From: an uncultured Eubacteriales bacterium
Lineage (GTDB): Bacteria; Bacillota; Clostridia; Oscillospirales; Oscillospiraceae
Length of the DNA stretch: 41,066 nt
Direction of reading: 5' to 3'
NCBI GenBank assembly: GCA_900543625.1
Contig: UQSF01000019.1
Span: 1 to 41,066 of the forward strand
Shown: piece by piece, positions 31,611 through 39,115 of the stretch
Layout: each line of letters opens with the position of its first letter
How positions within the stretch are numbered: the stretch's first letter is position 1
Notes under the pieces: generated by a model
The model's input: the letters and a program-made list of their open reading frames with translations, nothing else
Told to the model about the DNA's origin: nothing
Databases searched by the model: none
Made by a program: the position numbers and the translations under genes

Positions 31611-31967
31611 TCACCAGCCGCAGTACAGGCAGTATCCGATGGCCGCCGTCAGCGCAGCGGCGACGGAGCACAGACCGATCAGCAAGCCGGTGTATGATCT
31701 TTGCTTTGGCCGCGGTGCGCGCACCGCCGGCACACTGCCGACAGCTTCACGCGCCTGCCGCACAATATCCGCCGCGGTAACACCGCCGCCGGCGGCATTG
31801 TCACGCACGATGTAGATGATCTGCTCGAACAGCTGACTGTCAGCGGCATCGACTACCACAACGCGGCGCGAAATACCGTGAGCAAACGCGGTCTCTCCTG
31901 CGTTTGCCGCCGTGGGAAGGGATTGCGATCGTACAGAATTTCGGGCAGACTTGTTTTTTCGTTTCAT
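31611..31967 (-). CDS. hypothetical protein with C-terminal membrane anchor, spoIIE operon
   Basis: 118 aa, not recognised. A basic, Ser/Arg-rich N-terminus (MKRKNKSARNSVRSQS) is followed by a soluble segment with VVVVDAADSQLFEQIIYIVRDN and AADIVRQAREAV, and one C-terminal membrane helix (about 93-115). The start codon overlaps the spoIIE stop by one base, so it is translationally coupled to spoIIE and presumably expressed in early sporulation. A regulator or anchor of SpoIIE is possible, but this is inference from position only. Confidence 0.75.
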   Translation of the reverse strand: MKRKNKSARNSVRSQSLPTAANAGETAFAHGISRRVVVVDAADSQLFEQIIYIVRDNAAGGGVTAADIVRQAREAVGSVPAVRAPRPKQRSYTGLLIGLCSVAAALTAAIGYCLYCGW

Positions 31968-34312
31968 CAGCTGCGCACCTCCACCTTTACCGCCAGCGCG
32001 GTCATGTCGTCCCCACGTCCGTATTCACGGATCGCAGCGCGCACGACGCTGCCCGCGAGCGTCTTCATGTCTCCATCCTCAAAATCGTTCAGCAGCCGTC
32101 TCAGCCAGAGATCCTGCCCATCCGAAACGACGCCGTCACTTGCGATCACGGCGACGCTCCCCGGCTTGAGGTGCATGTGCAGCTCATCGGGGGCTTTCCC
32201 GCTCTCCTGCTCGAGGCCGGGAGCAAACGACGTGCAGCGCAGCTTTTTGAGCGCGCCGCCGGATTTCACATAGGTCGGTGCAGCGCCGTACTTATAAAAA
32301 TCCGCCTCGCCGGTAAACAGATTCATGCACATAAGATCCACCGTGGCATAGCCCCAGTTTTCTCCGTCGCGCAGCAGCATGGCTGAGTTTAACAGCTTCA
32401 TGGCCAGCGTCGGACTGACGCCGGAGCGCAAAAATTCTTCCAGCATGCCGACCGTTCCGATGCTGCCGTCGGCCGCCGATTCACCGCAGCCCATGCCATC
32501 GGACAAGATCACGCATAGCTGCCCTGCGTCGGTTTTGAAATACGTGCCGCGGTCGCCGGAGACCGCCTCCCCTTTCTTGCGCATGGACGCGATGCCGACC
32601 GAGACCGCCAGCGGCTCCGCCTCCAGAAGGAGCAGGCTGTCGCCGCGCACGCTGTCTTCCGGCATACACAGGCGCACACCGAGTGCCGCCGAGAGCTTGT
32701 CAAGATAATCCGGCAGCTCCAGCAGCGGGCGCAGATACCGGCTGTCGATCGTCACGCGCAGGCGCCCCGTGCTCTCACGGAAAACTGCGGCATCGGCCTC
32801 CACGCCGACTGTGCGCAGATAACGGATAAGCCGCTGTTCTGCGAGCGGGTCTGCGCCATAGCCGCTGTCCAATTCACGCGATACGTTTGTGAGCACCTGT
32901 GCAAAGTCAGCATATTGCTGCCAGAGCACGGTACGGTTTTCCTGCAGGGTTTCCTGCATCCGCTGCCGATAGGCGCGCAGCCGCAGCTCACCGTTGACAA
33001 CCTCAGTGTATTCATGCAGATAGACACAACGGTCACGGAAATACGGTGGAAAATCCTCCGGCAGCAGGCGGCCGCGTGTTTGGATGCGCCGCGTGGCATC
33101 GTTCATGATATTGAGGGTATCGAGCGCCCGGCGCGTCCAGCATTCCTGCTGCAGCTTGCACCGGCAGCAGACACGGTCGGCCGCGCGGTCGAAGATCTTG
33201 GCGGCGTCGGCATCGTTTTCAACCGCCGCAGCCGCTTGAGACGCGGTGTCATGCAGCTGCTGATATGCGTGCGCCATTCCGCCTACGCGCCCGGCAACAT
33301 ACCGGCGCAGACCGGATTCACCGCTCCCGGCGCGCATCGGCTGCAAAAATGCACCGACCGCGACCACGAATTTCTTTGGGAGCACGAGATAAGCGCCGAC
33401 GGCAAGCAGCAGCTCCGCGCTCGCCCCGATGCGCAGCGCCGGGAGCGGGACACAAAACAGCGCCAGAAGATACGCTGCTGCAAACGTACTCAGAAAAAAA
33501 CCACGGCGATGCTTGCAAAACTGTCCGGATAACAGCCCAGCAGCCGCATACACGACCGAGAACAAAACGCCGTCCCCGGCGGCCACATCCATGGCGATGC
33601 CGAGGATCACGCCCGCAGACGCACCGCACAGTGCACCGCCCGTTCCGCTGAGCACGAGCAGAATGAGCACCGAGAGGGCTCTGCCGACCGAGAGCGTGTC
33701 AAACAGCAGGAGGTTATTCACGCCCATGAGCAGACACGCGAGCAAAAACACCGCCGATACATTGCGGCAGATCTCGGCATTGGCCGTGCGCGGCTCCTGC
33801 GCGCGCAGCAGGTCGTCAAAGCCGTAAGCCGCTCCCGCACAGAGGATCAGAAACAGCGCCATGCGCGATATCAGCAGCAGTGACACGCCGCCCGTGAGCA
33901 GATACAGCACCAGGCGCGTCGGTATGTAAGCCGCTGCGGAGACGAGCGGCGGATACCAGCGCGTCTGCACAAACGGACGGCTGCGCAGAAAATACGCCGT
34001 CAAAAAAGTCAGGCAGCACCCGGCTGCAAGCTGCGTGCCGGATGCGACGCCGAAAGCGGCAAAATAACCGAGTGCACACCCCACAAGGCACAGTGCGCCG
34101 CCGGATCCATAACCCATCGCTGCCAAGAACGCCAAGCCGAACGGTGCCGGTGAGCCTGCGATGTGCGCCGTCGATAAAATAAGCCCGAGCGCAAAGCTCA
34201 CGAGCATACCGACCCACTTGGCGTTGTCACTTGCCGGCAGCAGGCCCATCGGGCTCAGCGGTGTTCCGTGCGCGCGCACGGGGCGGTCACCGCTCGCGAT
34301 TCTGACGTTCAT
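31967..34312 (-). CDS. spoIIE: stage II sporulation protein E (PP2C phosphatase)
   Basis: 781-aa membrane phosphatase that dephosphorylates SpoIIAA to activate sigma-F in the forespore. The N-terminal part (about 30-310) has roughly ten hydrophobic segments. A central region (about 330-560) carries a cysteine cluster (VCCRCKLQQECW) and the oligomerisation part. The C-terminal PP2C domain (about 560-781) shows LCVILSDGMGCGESAADGS, TVDLMCMNLFTGEADFYKYGAAP, VIASDGVVSDGQ and GRGDDMTALAVKV, holding the metal-binding Asp residues. AGGAGG precedes the ATG at 34312. A promoter with unusual 21-bp spacing lies upstream, as for Bacillus spoIIE. Confidence 0.96.
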   Translation of the reverse strand: MNVRIASGDRPVRAHGTPLSPMGLLPASDNAKWVGMLVSFALGLILSTAHIAGSPAPFGLAFLAAMGYGSGGALCLVGCALGYFAAFGVASGTQLAAGCCLTFLTAYFLRSRPFVQTRWYPPLVSAAAYIPTRLVLYLLTGGVSLLLISRMALFLILCAGAAYGFDDLLRAQEPRTANAEICRNVSAVFLLACLLMGVNNLLLFDTLSVGRALSVLILLVLSGTGGALCGASAGVILGIAMDVAAGDGVLFSVVYAAAGLLSGQFCKHRRGFFLSTFAAAYLLALFCVPLPALRIGASAELLLAVGAYLVLPKKFVVAVGAFLQPMRAGSGESGLRRYVAGRVGGMAHAYQQLHDTASQAAAAVENDADAAKIFDRAADRVCCRCKLQQECWTRRALDTLNIMNDATRRIQTRGRLLPEDFPPYFRDRCVYLHEYTEVVNGELRLRAYRQRMQETLQENRTVLWQQYADFAQVLTNVSRELDSGYGADPLAEQRLIRYLRTVGVEADAAVFRESTGRLRVTIDSRYLRPLLELPDYLDKLSAALGVRLCMPEDSVRGDSLLLLEAEPLAVSVGIASMRKKGEAVSGDRGTYFKTDAGQLCVILSDGMGCGESAADGSIGTVGMLEEFLRSGVSPTLAMKLLNSAMLLRDGENWGYATVDLMCMNLFTGEADFYKYGAAPTYVKSGGALKKLRCTSFAPGLEQESGKAPDELHMHLKPGSVAVIASDGVVSDGQDLWLRRLLNDFEDGDMKTLAGSVVRAAIREYGRGDDMTALAVKVEVRS

Positions 34313-34346
34313 AGTGGTTCCTCCTGACGCAGATAAGTTTACATAA

Positions 34347-34393
34347 ATTATAGATTCTTATCATTATGAAAACTGTCATTCCACGCTGTCGCA
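34347..34393 (-). promoter_or_regulatory. Spo0A-style promoter for spoIIE
   Basis: ATGACA (34374-34379), 21 bp, TATAAT (34347-34352). Bacillus spoIIE and spoIIG use such overlong spacers with Spo0A. A TGTCGCA (34387-34393), one base from the 0A box TGTCGAA, lies just upstream of the -35. Confidence 0.6.
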
Positions 34394-34433
34394 AAAGATA
34401 TCTTTGTACAGGAAGCCCTTATTTTTGGACGCA

Positions 34434-34466
34434 AAAAAGCTGCCGGAACAAATCCGACAGCTTTTT
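34434..34466 (-). terminator. terminator after murC
   Basis: AAAAAGCTG (34434-34442)/CAGCTTTTT (34458-34466) with an inner CGGA/TCCG pair and loop; T-rich on the minus strand. Confidence 0.85.
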
Positions 34467-34491
34467 ATCTGATTCGATTTTTATCTCGGGC

Positions 34492-35877
34492 TCAGTTTTC
34501 CGAATCCGACTGCTGCAGCAGATGCTCACCAATGCGAAACACATCGCCGGCGCCGACGGTCAGAATGATATCACCCGGACGGGCGATCCTGCGCAGCTCG
34601 CGCTCGATCTCCGCAAAGGTCGGGTAGAATTTCGCACCCGGGATCTGCGCGGCCAGATCGGCAGACGAAATGCCGATGGTGTTTTTCTCGCGCGCAGCGT
34701 AGATCTCCGCCAGATAGACGATCGTCGGGCGGCGGAGCTGCTCGACAAAATCGTTGAAGAGCTTCGCCGTGCGGCTGTAGGTGTGCGGCTGGAACACGAC
34801 GATCGTGCGCTGATAGTTGAGCGTATCCACGGCATCGAGCAGCGCGCGCAGCTCACTCGGATGGTGTGCATAATCGTCGTACAGATCCGCGCCCTGAAAC
34901 TTGCCCTTAAAATCAAAGCGGCGGCCTGCGCCCTCAAATCCGGCAAGACCATATTTGACGGCGTTCGGGCTGACACCGAGCACAATGGCTGCGGCCGTGG
35001 CAGCGAGCGCGTTGCGCACATTGTGAATACCCGGCACGTGGAGTGTCACGCGGGCAAAATAATTTCCCCGGTGATAAATATCAAACTCAGACACCGAGCC
35101 GCGGTGCACGATGTTCTGTGCATAGACGTCCGCTTTTGCATTCAGGCCGAAGGTAATGACCTTGCGTGCAATGCCGCGCAGAGCGTCCATGGTGTTGGCA
35201 TCGTCATAATTTGCGATCACGGTGCCGGTTTCCACCGGAACACGCTCGGCAAAGCAGCGGAAGGAATGCTTGATATCCTCAAGATCCTTGAAGAAATCCA
35301 GATGATCCGCCTCGATGTTCAAAACCACGGCGATCGTCGGGTTGAGCGCCAGAAATGAGTTATAATACTCGCACGATTCCATGATAATCGTGTTGCCCTT
35401 GCCGACGCGGTGGCAGGCCTTCAGCAGCGGAAGCGTTCCGCCGATCATAACGGTCGGGTCTTTTTCCGCCGCCATCATGATGTGCGTACACATGGACGTC
35501 GTTGTGGTCTTACCGTGCGTACCGGAAATGCACAGTGCGTTCTGATATCCGCGCATGAGCGCTCCCCAAGCCTGGGTACGTTCAAAGACCGGAATACCGC
35601 GGCGATGCGCCTCGTGCACCTCCGGATTGTCGTCATGCACGGCGACCGTGCGGATCACAAATGAAATGTCATCCGTGACATTGTCCGCACTGTGGCCGAT
35701 ATGGATCGGGATGCCGCGCTCACGCAGCGTGAGCGTGTTGCTGCTCTCGGCCATATCCGAACCGCGGATGTCCAGCCCGGCATCATGCAGCACCTCCGCC
35801 AGCGGCGACATGGACACGCCGCCGATACCGATCAGCAGGCCGGTCTTTCCGGGAACCAGGTAATTCTTAAAATCCAT
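34492..35877 (-). CDS. murC: UDP-N-acetylmuramate--L-alanine ligase
   Basis: 461-aa Mur ligase adding L-alanine to UDP-MurNAc in peptidoglycan synthesis. The N-terminal Rossmann domain has GIGGVSMSPLAEVL. The central ATP loop is ISGTHGKTTTTS (about 116-127), followed by MESCEYYNSFL (metal Glu), LNIEADHLDFF and IHNVRNALAA. The C-terminal domain has YDDYAHHPSELRA, QPHTYSRT and LTVGAGDVFRIGE. The ribosome site is weak (GGTG, six bases before the ATG). It stands alone, divergent from udg. Confidence 0.97.
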   Translation of the reverse strand: MDFKNYLVPGKTGLLIGIGGVSMSPLAEVLHDAGLDIRGSDMAESSNTLTLRERGIPIHIGHSADNVTDDISFVIRTVAVHDDNPEVHEAHRRGIPVFERTQAWGALMRGYQNALCISGTHGKTTTTSMCTHIMMAAEKDPTVMIGGTLPLLKACHRVGKGNTIIMESCEYYNSFLALNPTIAVVLNIEADHLDFFKDLEDIKHSFRCFAERVPVETGTVIANYDDANTMDALRGIARKVITFGLNAKADVYAQNIVHRGSVSEFDIYHRGNYFARVTLHVPGIHNVRNALAATAAAIVLGVSPNAVKYGLAGFEGAGRRFDFKGKFQGADLYDDYAHHPSELRALLDAVDTLNYQRTIVVFQPHTYSRTAKLFNDFVEQLRRPTIVYLAEIYAAREKNTIGISSADLAAQIPGAKFYPTFAEIERELRRIARPGDIILTVGAGDVFRIGEHLLQQSDSEN

Positions 35878-36079
35878 TCAAAGCACCAAATTTCATAAAA
35901 ATATTGTGATATCCGGCACAGCGGGATATGATCGCGCCGCGCAGACAAGTTACAGACAGGTTACAGTTGTCATTTAGATTCCGAAGTATTATAATACGTT
36001 TGCTAACACATTACAATAGATTTTTGACGAACCGGCTGCAAAAAGCCCTCTTTATTCAAACAAAAAGGAGCAAAAACGG
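35878..36079. other. intergenic region between divergent murC and udg
   Basis: No gene is seen. It contains the udg promoter at 35967-35995 and a tandem GTTACAG repeat (GTTACAGACAGGTTACAG) at about 35949-35966, just upstream of its -35. No convincing murC promoter was found. Confidence 0.5.
35967..35995 (+). promoter_or_regulatory. sigma-A promoter for udg-GNAT
   Basis: TTGTCA (35967-35972), 17 bp, TATAAT (35990-35995), with a leader of about 78 nt. Confidence 0.75.
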
Positions 36080-36658
36080 ATGAATGAAGCCTGGAAAGAG
36101 CTCAAGCAGGCGTGCGCGCAGTGCCATCGCTGCGGTCTCGGCGAGACGCGGCACAGCCTCGTGTTCGGAGACGGTGCAGAAAACGCACGCATCATGCTCA
36201 TTGGTGAAGGCCCGGGTGAGCAGGAGGACCGCCAGGGCGTGCCGTTTGTCGGCCCGGCCGGAAAGCTGCTCGACGACATGCTCGAGATGATTTATCTGGA
36301 CCGCACCAAGGTCTACATCGCCAACATTGTCAAATGCCGTCCGCCGCACAACCGCGACCCGCAGTTTGCGGAGCAAAAGTGCTGCAGCGAATGGCTGCAG
36401 CGGCAGATCGCACTCGTCGATCCGGCGATCATCGTCTGCCTCGGCCGCATCGCTGCAACGGCGCTCATCAAAGACCCGTTTCGCATCACGCGCGAGCACG
36501 GACAGTGGTTCGATGTCAACGGCCGCCGCTATATGGCGATCTACCACCCCTCCGCCCTGCTGCGCGACCCGAGCAAGCGTCCCGAGACGTTTGTCGATCT
36601 CAAGACTCTGCAGCGCGAGATCTATGCGCGCTGTCCGGAGGTGTATCCCGATGCCTGA
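36080..36658 (+). CDS. udg: family 4 uracil-DNA glycosylase (4Fe-4S)
   Basis: 192-aa DNA repair enzyme removing uracil from DNA. Cluster cysteines are visible at C15 and C18 (CHRC), at VKCRPPHNRDP and in the following EQKCCSEWL. Catalytic elements: GEGPGEQEDRQGVPFVGPAGKLLD (uracil pocket), LGRIAATAL and YHPSALLRD. AAGGAG lies before the ATG. The last eight bases overlap the GNAT gene. Confidence 0.95.
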   Translation: MNEAWKELKQACAQCHRCGLGETRHSLVFGDGAENARIMLIGEGPGEQEDRQGVPFVGPAGKLLDDMLEMIYLDRTKVYIANIVKCRPPHNRDPQFAEQKCCSEWLQRQIALVDPAIIVCLGRIAATALIKDPFRITREHGQWFDVNGRRYMAIYHPSALLRDPSKRPETFVDLKTLQREIYARCPEVYPDA

Positions 36659-37469
36659 CATGCGGATCCGACGCACAGCGCCGGCTGATCTTCCGGTACT
36701 GACCCGGCTCTGGCAGGCGGCATTTGCCGATCCGCCGGAGCTGATCGAGCGATTTTACCGCCGCTTCCCGCCAGCAAAGGCTGCATGGGTGGTTGAAGAC
36801 GGCGGCTGCGTCGTCACGGCGGCGCATCTTTTGGAGGGACGCTTGCACACGACGGACGGTAATGTCTTGCCCTGTGCCTACGTGTATGCGGTCTCGACCG
36901 ACCCGGCGCATCAGGGAAACGGCTATGCCTCGGCGCTTATGCGCCGCTTTGCGATGGACGCGGACGTGAATGGCCGTGTCCTCTACACGCTCCCGGCGGA
37001 AGCCTCCTTATACAAATGGTATCAGGCAGTCATGGGCACAACGCAGACCGCCCGCGGCGAGCGGATACGCATTGCCCGGCAGCAAACAGCCGGCACTTTG
37101 CCGAGTGTCACCTGCATCAGCGCGCCGGAATACGCTGTACTTCGGGCGCAGCAACTGCAGGGGCAAGCCTACGTAGAGCCGTCAGCAGCACTACTGGATT
37201 TTCAAGTCGATCTGTGCGCCATGTGCGGCGGCGCTTTGGTGCAGGTCGGCTGCGGATGCGCCGTCGTGGAACGAGATGGCGACACGCTGATCATCAAGGA
37301 ACTGCTGGGTGCAGACACCGCCTCTGCGGCGCAGGCGCTGCTCGCAGCCTTTGACGCACAGGCGGCACAAGTGTGTCTGCAAAGGCAAGACGGCGCACAG
37401 CCGATGGCAGCGTATCGTCCGTTTTGCCGCGATACAGCGGATATATTCTGGGGGCTCTATCTGGACTGA
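36651..37469 (+). CDS. GNAT family N-acetyltransferase
   Basis: 272 aa. The N-terminal GNAT domain (about 1-140) has IRRTAPADLPVLTRLW and the acetyl-CoA loop VSTDPAHQGNGYASALM. The C-terminal part (about 150-272) looks like the second GNAT/SCP2-like region of Eis-type enzymes (FQVDLCAMCGGALVQVGCGCAV), but this is weak. Substrate unknown. The start at ATG 36651 has GGAGG nine bases upstream and overlaps udg. ATG 36660 is an alternative. Confidence 0.82.
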   Translation: MPDMRIRRTAPADLPVLTRLWQAAFADPPELIERFYRRFPPAKAAWVVEDGGCVVTAAHLLEGRLHTTDGNVLPCAYVYAVSTDPAHQGNGYASALMRRFAMDADVNGRVLYTLPAEASLYKWYQAVMGTTQTARGERIRIARQQTAGTLPSVTCISAPEYAVLRAQQLQGQAYVEPSAALLDFQVDLCAMCGGALVQVGCGCAVVERDGDTLIIKELLGADTASAAQALLAAFDAQAAQVCLQRQDGAQPMAAYRPFCRDTADIFWGLYLD

Positions 37470-37751
37470 GCAAAAACTTCATGGATCGGTAATCATTTTT
37501 CTCTTGTTTGCGTAATATTTTTCCGATATCCTTGAATTTAGAAGCAAGCAATCGATTTTCTTTTTTCCTCATCCACAGCAAAACAAAACAGAGCGAAGCG
37601 GCACAGAAGCAATTTCTGTGCCGCTTTGTCTTTTTGGACATCAAACCGAGGTGTGTCCCGTTACTGAACATTTTACACAAATACTGTGAAAATTCCGCGC
37701 ATAAATAACGAAATTTAAACAAAAGAAATCCCCATCGGCCGGATATTTTGT
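37470..37751. other. intergenic stretch between GNAT gene and dehydratase operon
   Basis: AT-rich, no convincing gene. It contains only the GNAT terminator at 37596-37635. The short open frames seen here have no ribosome sites. Confidence 0.6.
37596..37635 (+). terminator. terminator after GNAT gene
   Basis: The 13-bp stem AAGCGGCACAGAA/TTCTGTGCCGCTT with a 5-nt loop is followed by TGTCTTTTT. Confidence 0.9.
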
Positions 37752-37780
37752 TTGACAATTAACAGCAAATCCGCTATACT
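37752..37780 (+). promoter_or_regulatory. strong sigma-A promoter of the dehydratase operon
   Basis: TTGACA (37752-37757), exactly 17 bp, TATACT (37775-37780). It is the best promoter match in the window and fits the strong codon bias of the genes it serves. Confidence 0.88.
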
Positions 37781-37786
37781 CCAATT

Positions 37787-37927
37787 GTATGTATAGACAG
37801 CCGTATCGGCAAAGATGTCCGGTCTACGCGCATATGACCAAACATTTTTGTCGAGTGTTCTCATCACGATTCGTCGATTCATACAATGTCTGTTGTTGAA
37901 TGCGAAAAAATTTAAGGGGGCTTGCAC
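37787..37927 (+). promoter_or_regulatory. about 140-nt structured leader of the dehydratase operon
   Basis: From the predicted start of transcription to the first ATG. It holds a GCCG-TAT-CGGC hairpin inside TAGAC/GTCTA arms (about 37794-37834) and a long-range ATTGTATG (37784-37791)/CATACAAT (37880-37887) pairing. It does not match a riboswitch I know. No terminator-like hairpin is seen. Confidence 0.35.
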
Positions 37928-39115
37928 ATGAGAGACTTGAAACACCTGATCGCATTTGAAGACCTGCTCCAGGAGGCCAACAACCAGTTGGTCCGGCAAG
38001 GAAAGGCAGACGGTAAGAAGGCATTTGGCTACACTTGCTACTTCATGCCGGAAGTCCTGCTCGACCTGCCCGGATGCTTTGCTGTCCGCCTGAGAGCGCC
38101 GAAATGCACTTCTCCGGACATTGCTACATACTACATGTCCAGCCGTACCTGCCATTACGGCCGCAGCCTCTTCGAGCGCGCACTCGAAGGCGGCTACAAC
38201 TTCCTGGACGCTCAGTTCGGCACCGAGACCTGCACGGTCACCTGCCGTTTCCAGGAGCACCTCGGCTACATGGACGTCATCCAGAATCCGGACTTCTTCG
38301 TGACGTTCACCGATGTGCCGTTCAAGAAGAACCAGAACAGCATCGTTCACTATGAGGACCAGCTGCAGGCGCACGTTCTCGATCCGATGCACGAGAAATA
38401 CGGCATCGACATCTCCGACGAGGCGCTCATGAAGGCGATCGAGCTGCACAACGAAGTCAGCGCCGTCATCAATGAGATCGGCGATTACCGCAAGCTCGAT
38501 AACCCGACCATCACCGGCTACGAGTTCCATGTGATCCAGCTCTGCTCTCAGGTCTGCCCGAAGGATCTGATCCTCCCCATGCTGAAGGAAACGGCTAAGG
38601 AGCTCAAGACCCGCAAGCCCGATAAGAAGAGCCCGTTCCGCTGCAAGGTCGTTCTGGCCGGCTCCGAGAATGATGATCCCGAGTTCACCAAGCTGATCGA
38701 AGGCTGCGGCGCCGAAGTCGTCTGCGACCGTTACTGCTACGGTGCTGTGGAGTCGCGTATGCCCATCGAGGTCAAGGACGGCGAGAAGCCGCTGACCGCG
38801 ATTGCCCGCCACTACCTCGAGACCAGCAACTGCCCGCGCTTCATGCCGCAGGATATCATGCGCGAGCGCAAGCAGCGTCTGGCTGACCTCGCCAAGGAGT
38901 ATCATGCCGACGGCATCATCGTTGCGTCCAACAAGTTCTGCGAATACTGGAGCTACGAGCGCACGATCGATACCATCGTCCTGCCGCGTGACTTCGGTTA
39001 CCCGGTCTGCTCGATCGAGAAGGAGTACATCAACTCCGCCTCCGGCCAGCTGCGTACCCGCTTCCAGGCTTTCGTCGAAAGCATCGAAATCAAGAAGATT
39101 CAGGAGGGCAAATAA
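37928..39115 (+). CDS. 2-hydroxyacyl-CoA dehydratase family subunit (beta/HgdB-BcrC-like)
   Basis: 395 aa. Members of this family bind a [4Fe-4S] cluster and, with a second subunit, dehydrate (R)-2-hydroxyacyl-CoA or reduce benzoyl-CoA by ketyl-radical chemistry in strict anaerobes. Visible: GYTCYFMPEVLL near the N-terminus; the first cluster-type Cys in SSRTCHYGRSLFERAL; the second in TETCTVTCR; ELHNEVSAVINEIGDYRK in the middle; and a late Cys in SNKFCEYWSYE, followed by VCSIEKEY. AAGGGGG lies seven bases before ATG 37928. Codons are strongly biased to C-ending forms, unlike the neighbours, suggesting high expression. It overlaps the next gene by one base. Substrate cannot be told from sequence. 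Confidence 0.85.
   Translation: MRDLKHLIAFEDLLQEANNQLVRQGKADGKKAFGYTCYFMPEVLLDLPGCFAVRLRAPKCTSPDIATYYMSSRTCHYGRSLFERALEGGYNFLDAQFGTETCTVTCRFQEHLGYMDVIQNPDFFVTFTDVPFKKNQNSIVHYEDQLQAHVLDPMHEKYGIDISDEALMKAIELHNEVSAVINEIGDYRKLDNPTITGYEFHVIQLCSQVCPKDLILPMLKETAKELKTRKPDKKSPFRCKVVLAGSENDDPEFTKLIEGCGAEVVCDRYCYGAVESRMPIEVKDGEKPLTAIARHYLETSNCPRFMPQDIMRERKQRLADLAKEYHADGIIVASNKFCEYWSYERTIDTIVLPRDFGYPVCSIEKEYINSASGQLRTRFQAFVESIEIKKIQEGK

Noticed and set aside
37470..37751. Small protein-coding gene between the GNAT gene and the dehydratase operon
   Set aside because: Open frames here lack ribosome sites and overlap a strong terminator.
37715..38905. 396-codon antisense frame opposite the beta-like dehydratase gene
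   Set aside because: Same coding-bias shadow; it lies over a family-supported gene and runs through the strong promoter.
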